A DNA stretch of 64,000 nucleotides, from positions 1,773,934 through 1,837,933 of the forward strand of contig BCKQ01000003.1 of NCBI GenBank assembly GCA_001600695.1, given 5' to 3'. Source of the stretch: Ascoidea asiatica (lineage: Eukaryota > Ascomycota > Saccharomycetes > Ascoideales > Ascoideaceae). Positions 62,201 to 64,000 of this stretch are shown here, one piece after another; position 1 is the first letter of the stretch, and every line of letters begins with the position of its first letter. The notes under the pieces are model-generated. The model was not told the origin of the DNA. It searched no databases and saw nothing but the letters and a program-made list of their open reading frames with translations. Made by a program: the position numbers and the translations under genes.

Positions 62201-64000
62201 ATTTTTCTCTTATGTAAAAATTCTTCATAATCTTTTTTACCTGTGTATTTTAAGATATCATTAGAATCCTGTTGTAAAGATTCCAATTTTTTTCTAAGCA
62301 TTGTCAATCTATCATAATCATCTGAAGAATTTGAATTGGTAGGGCTTGGAGTACCTGCAATTTGATTTAGAGCTTTTGGAACTTGTAAACTTTTCCCTCT
62401 AATCTCAGGAGGTGTATCTTTCAAATTAGGAGCTTCATTGATTATGATTGAAACAGGAGTTACGGGAGTCGAAGGTAGATCATGTTCTTTAAAGTCAGTC
62501 ATTTCAAGAACTCTTGCTTCGTGTTCGATGTCACCCATCTGATCACGTAATCTTCTTAATCTAGAGCTTGGTTCAACAGAATTTCCCCATGTTCTTGTTT
62601 GTTTTTTCAAATCTTGTTTCTTTTTGATTAAATTATCTTGGAGCATATTCATGATTTGTTTTCTAGATACATTTTCATCAGTCATCACTGTTTTTGTAGT
62701 TCCAATATTGTTGATCAGTATTAATAATTCTCTCATTTCTAATTCTTGTTCTTGCTTTTCTCGAAGATGAGTTTTTTTTAAATCATCTAATTCACCAGAT
62801 ACTCGTTCATTCATTTCTCTTTGTTTTCTGATCAATGTTTGCTGAGCTTTTAGTTCTCTTTTCAATTTATCCATTAAACCTTCAGTACCAATTTCAAGTT
62901 CTCTGGCTAAATTATCTCTTTCTGCAATAGCTTGTTCAGCTCTTCTTTGAGAATCTTTTGAATCTAATAAAGCTCTTCTTGCAATTTCATCAGTTTGTAA
63001 ACTTGAATATAATCTTTGTATCGCTATATTTACAGCAGTTTCTTCATCAGTTGAATGCATTGAAATTCCAGAAATTATTCCATCCATTAATCTAAAAGAT
63101 CTTACAATTTCTGGATTATTTTTTTCTTTCAATGGATCTGCTTGAGCTAAAAAAATATGTTGAACAGTTGAAAGAAAATAACCTTCAACATCAGTTCCTT
63201 TGATTTTTTTCCAAATTATATTAATTAAACTTGTTGGATCATCCATATTAATATTTTCATTAATTTGATCAGATCTTAATAAAGCTTCATAATCCATTGC
63301 AGCATTTTCTTCATATTTTCTTATTTGTTCATCAATTAATTCAAATTCTAAAGATTTAAGTTTTTTCATTAATTTATGTAAACCTGCAGATCTTAATTGA
63401 GCTCTTATATGAGTTCTAAATTTAAAATCTTCACCACCATCAGCTATAGTATTTATTAAAAGCATTGTTGCTAAAGAATATTCAATTAATTGATTTTCCC
63501 CACCAGTTCCACCGGATTTAATTTCTTCACTTGCTCCAACTAAAGAACCCATTTTTCCTCTACCATCATTAGTTGATATTACAACATGAATCCATTCTTC
63601 AAATTTTTGAAATGGACTTTTATTTTGATTATTATCATCAAAATTTGAATTTAATAAAGAATTTGAATGAGAATTTTTTTTTGGAAATTTTGATAAACTT
63701 TTCATTGAATTTTGTCTAATTAATTTTTCTGAATTTTTTCTTTTATTTACTAAAGGTAATAAACCATTATTTGCATAATAATTTTTAAATAATTGAGAAT
63801 AGATATTATTTGAAGAAATTGTATATAAAGATTTTAAAACTTGATTATAACCATCAGGAGGCATCCAATGAGCAGAAAATGTTAACATATCAGTAACTAA
63901 TTTTCTTGTATTTAATCTTGGAGATAATAAAGCATTTGAAATTGCAGTTACAAATATTTTTGATTCTAAAGCTTTATTTGCACCAATACTTATATTTACA
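59263..64000 (-). CDS. BNI1: Diaphanous-type formin, 5' end outside window
   Basis: Nucleates unbranched actin for cables in polarised growth, under Rho GTPases. The frame is open to the window edge; the ATG at 63888 is internal, because codons upstream (NALLSPRLNTRKLVTDM) are formin GBD/FH3 sequence. Next come coiled coils (about 62600-63000), a Gly-Pro-Leu repeat, an FH1 region with long Pro runs (61309-61500), and an FH2 domain (about 60090-61250: LKQLHWDKM, FGNYMNDANKQAHGFKL). The autoregulatory DAD is VMDDLLEKLKAVGP followed by RRKALARKK. The tail is acidic. Bni1 fits better than Bnr1 by the size and architecture, but the N-terminus is missing. Confidence 0.92.
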   Translation of the reverse strand, partial: VNISIGANKALESKIFVTAISNALLSPRLNTRKLVTDMLTFSAHWMPPDGYNQVLKSLYTISSNNIYSQLFKNYYANNGLLPLVNKRKNSEKLIRQNSMKSLSKFPKKNSHSNSLLNSNFDDNNQNKSPFQKFEEWIHVVISTNDGRGKMGSLVGASEEIKSGGTGGENQLIEYSLATMLLINTIADGGEDFKFRTHIRAQLRSAGLHKLMKKLKSLEFELIDEQIRKYEENAAMDYEALLRSDQINENINMDDPTSLINIIWKKIKGTDVEGYFLSTVQHIFLAQADPLKEKNNPEIVRSFRLMDGIISGISMHSTDEETAVNIAIQRLYSSLQTDEIARRALLDSKDSQRRAEQAIAERDNLARELEIGTEGLMDKLKRELKAQQTLIRKQREMNERVSGELDDLKKTHLREKQEQELEMRELLILINNIGTTKTVMTDENVSRKQIMNMLQDNLIKKKQDLKKQTRTWGNSVEPSSRLRRLRDQMGDIEHEARVLEMTDFKEHDLPSTPVTPVSIIINEAPNLKDTPPEIRGKSLQVPKALNQIAGTPSPTNSNSSDDYDRLTMLRKKLESLQQDSNDILKYTGKKDYEEFLHKRKMLAFDRLKELQRDYNDFGLDFSLDEITTLADELPLTPSNDGLGPGLGPGLGPGLGPGSGPGFGAGSNNEINNTTGQSGESKLIEEKEHDMDVALTEKRKKATADISTSTLFSEGFDSSDVMKRLEDKYARGQVKSNKHSIITNNRTSSYYAKRPLNAGFKPDFLSQLESTVLKTPAIDDSKETEDLISEEATKSNTTITKLNENVKENDEEKKGPESIRDDVTLKDEKDKTVKTVPSAAGPPPPPLPGLLGGAPAKAFFPPPPPPPPPLPKFIASFPGAPPPPPPPPPPPPPPGAPPLPQNLPYRTNEILVPSSNPFSRYPRPKKKLKQLHWDKMDNTENSFWDNIESFKLTTDLFEKGIFEQMELYFAAREAKMISRKNKSDQEKLTFLSRDVNQQFSINLHAFSTFTDEQVILSILRCDKIVMENSNILEFLGRDEIVEVPTNVARNLEPYSIDWANGSEKAPEKDPSELQRADRIYLELIYNLQHYWKSRIRALNVITSFEKDYQDLLDKLNSIDEAVERIQKSDAMKGVFNIILAFGNYMNDANKQAHGFKLNTLQRLSIIKDEKNSMSFLHYLEKIIRKTYPEYSKFLDDLSICLDISKISVEQLSKDCNLFSKSIRNVESSIDIGNLSDSSKFHKQDKILLKVLPVLPEAHRKSELLTDQAKVILTEFDEVMKYFGEDPNDSFSRNSFFTKFSSFIFEYKRVQKENIKKEEEQRVYEQRKKALELQLEKNKSKEKNANSIEDLPADDSFAVMDDLLEKLKAVGPPKGDLALRRKALARKKLMGRKASIDNDDDNMLKSEGTTAELSTTSIPEEADFNNFEKNSEDSDKYKKAESKVEAQNEDDVGARARNLLKELRGGNFTYNNDDLLKRYKRRQKPSATFSLSNDSSMISLDTKESEEDPLAELKEKLDLDQNNIDNMEETNKVENDDEDNNKDENDDTVIETIVEEEDKAIEEKIITQEEIDITKDKPDEA
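62010..62090 (-). repeat. Gly-Pro-Gly-Leu tandem repeat in the formin
   Basis: About six GPGL/GPGS-type units encoded by a 12-base repeat, between the coiled coil and FH1 region. Confidence 0.8.

Noticed and set aside
1-64000. Reassigned CTG codon (Ser or Ala)
   Set aside because: CTG is rare. A few are at hydrophobic positions, such as in the RAD9 Tudor region (SFLVSGL), which favours Leu, but none lies at a position conserved enough to decide.
1-64000. Transposon, viral remnant or CRISPR array
   Set aside because: No reverse transcriptase, integrase or transposase motif, no long terminal repeats and no regularly spaced repeats were seen.

Overview
The window is a very AT-rich stretch of a budding-yeast nuclear genome (Saccharomycotina). 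The evidence is the gene content: VPS45, BNA5, VPS30/ATG6, SPB1, CSE4, YTA12, RBA50, RDS3, TAF1, RAD9, SLX4, LSB5 and a BNI1-type formin, nearly all intronless and densely packed on both strands. Proteins are rich in Asn/Asp runs. The L-rhamnonate-type sugar genes point to a non-Saccharomyces lineage. CTG codons are too rare for me to say whether the species belongs to a CUG-reassigned clade. No tRNA, rRNA, transposon or CRISPR array was recognised.

Layout: 0.16-0.5 kb holds a possible broken small gene on the minus strand. 0.6-5.8 kb holds TYW1 and VPS45 (plus strand). 5.9-12.4 kb holds a RAD55-like RecA paralogue with a huge disordered tail and a coiled-coil protein with a tail like spindle-pole proteins (both minus). 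12.4-14.6 kb has no gene. 14.6-17.1 kb is an oligopeptide transporter split by a single-base frameshift. 17.7-25.1 kb holds a UME6-like zinc-cluster regulator, kynureninase and VPS30/ATG6. 25.5-34.5 kb holds SPB1, CSE4, YTA12, RBA50 and RDS3. 34.9-45.4 kb is a plus-strand run of TAF1, RAD9 and SLX4. 46.2-55.3 kb is a metabolic block, all on the minus strand: LRA2-like lactonase, LRA3-like L-rhamnonate dehydratase, a GH3 beta-glucosidase broken by one in-frame TAA, and a GAP1-like amino-acid permease. 57.1-64 kb holds LSB5 and the 3' four-fifths or so of a formin gene that runs off the window.

Two themes stand out. The first is genome maintenance: RAD55-like, CSE4, RAD9 and SLX4. RAD9 and SLX4 are adjacent, and in S. 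cerevisiae their products compete for Dpb11. The second is an L-rhamnose/glycoside catabolic neighbourhood whose promoters carry CGG clusters and a Mig1-type site with an inverted repeat. Two nutrient genes (OPT and GH3) are each broken by a single lesion. Either they are decaying genes or they are sequence errors, and the raw reads would decide this.
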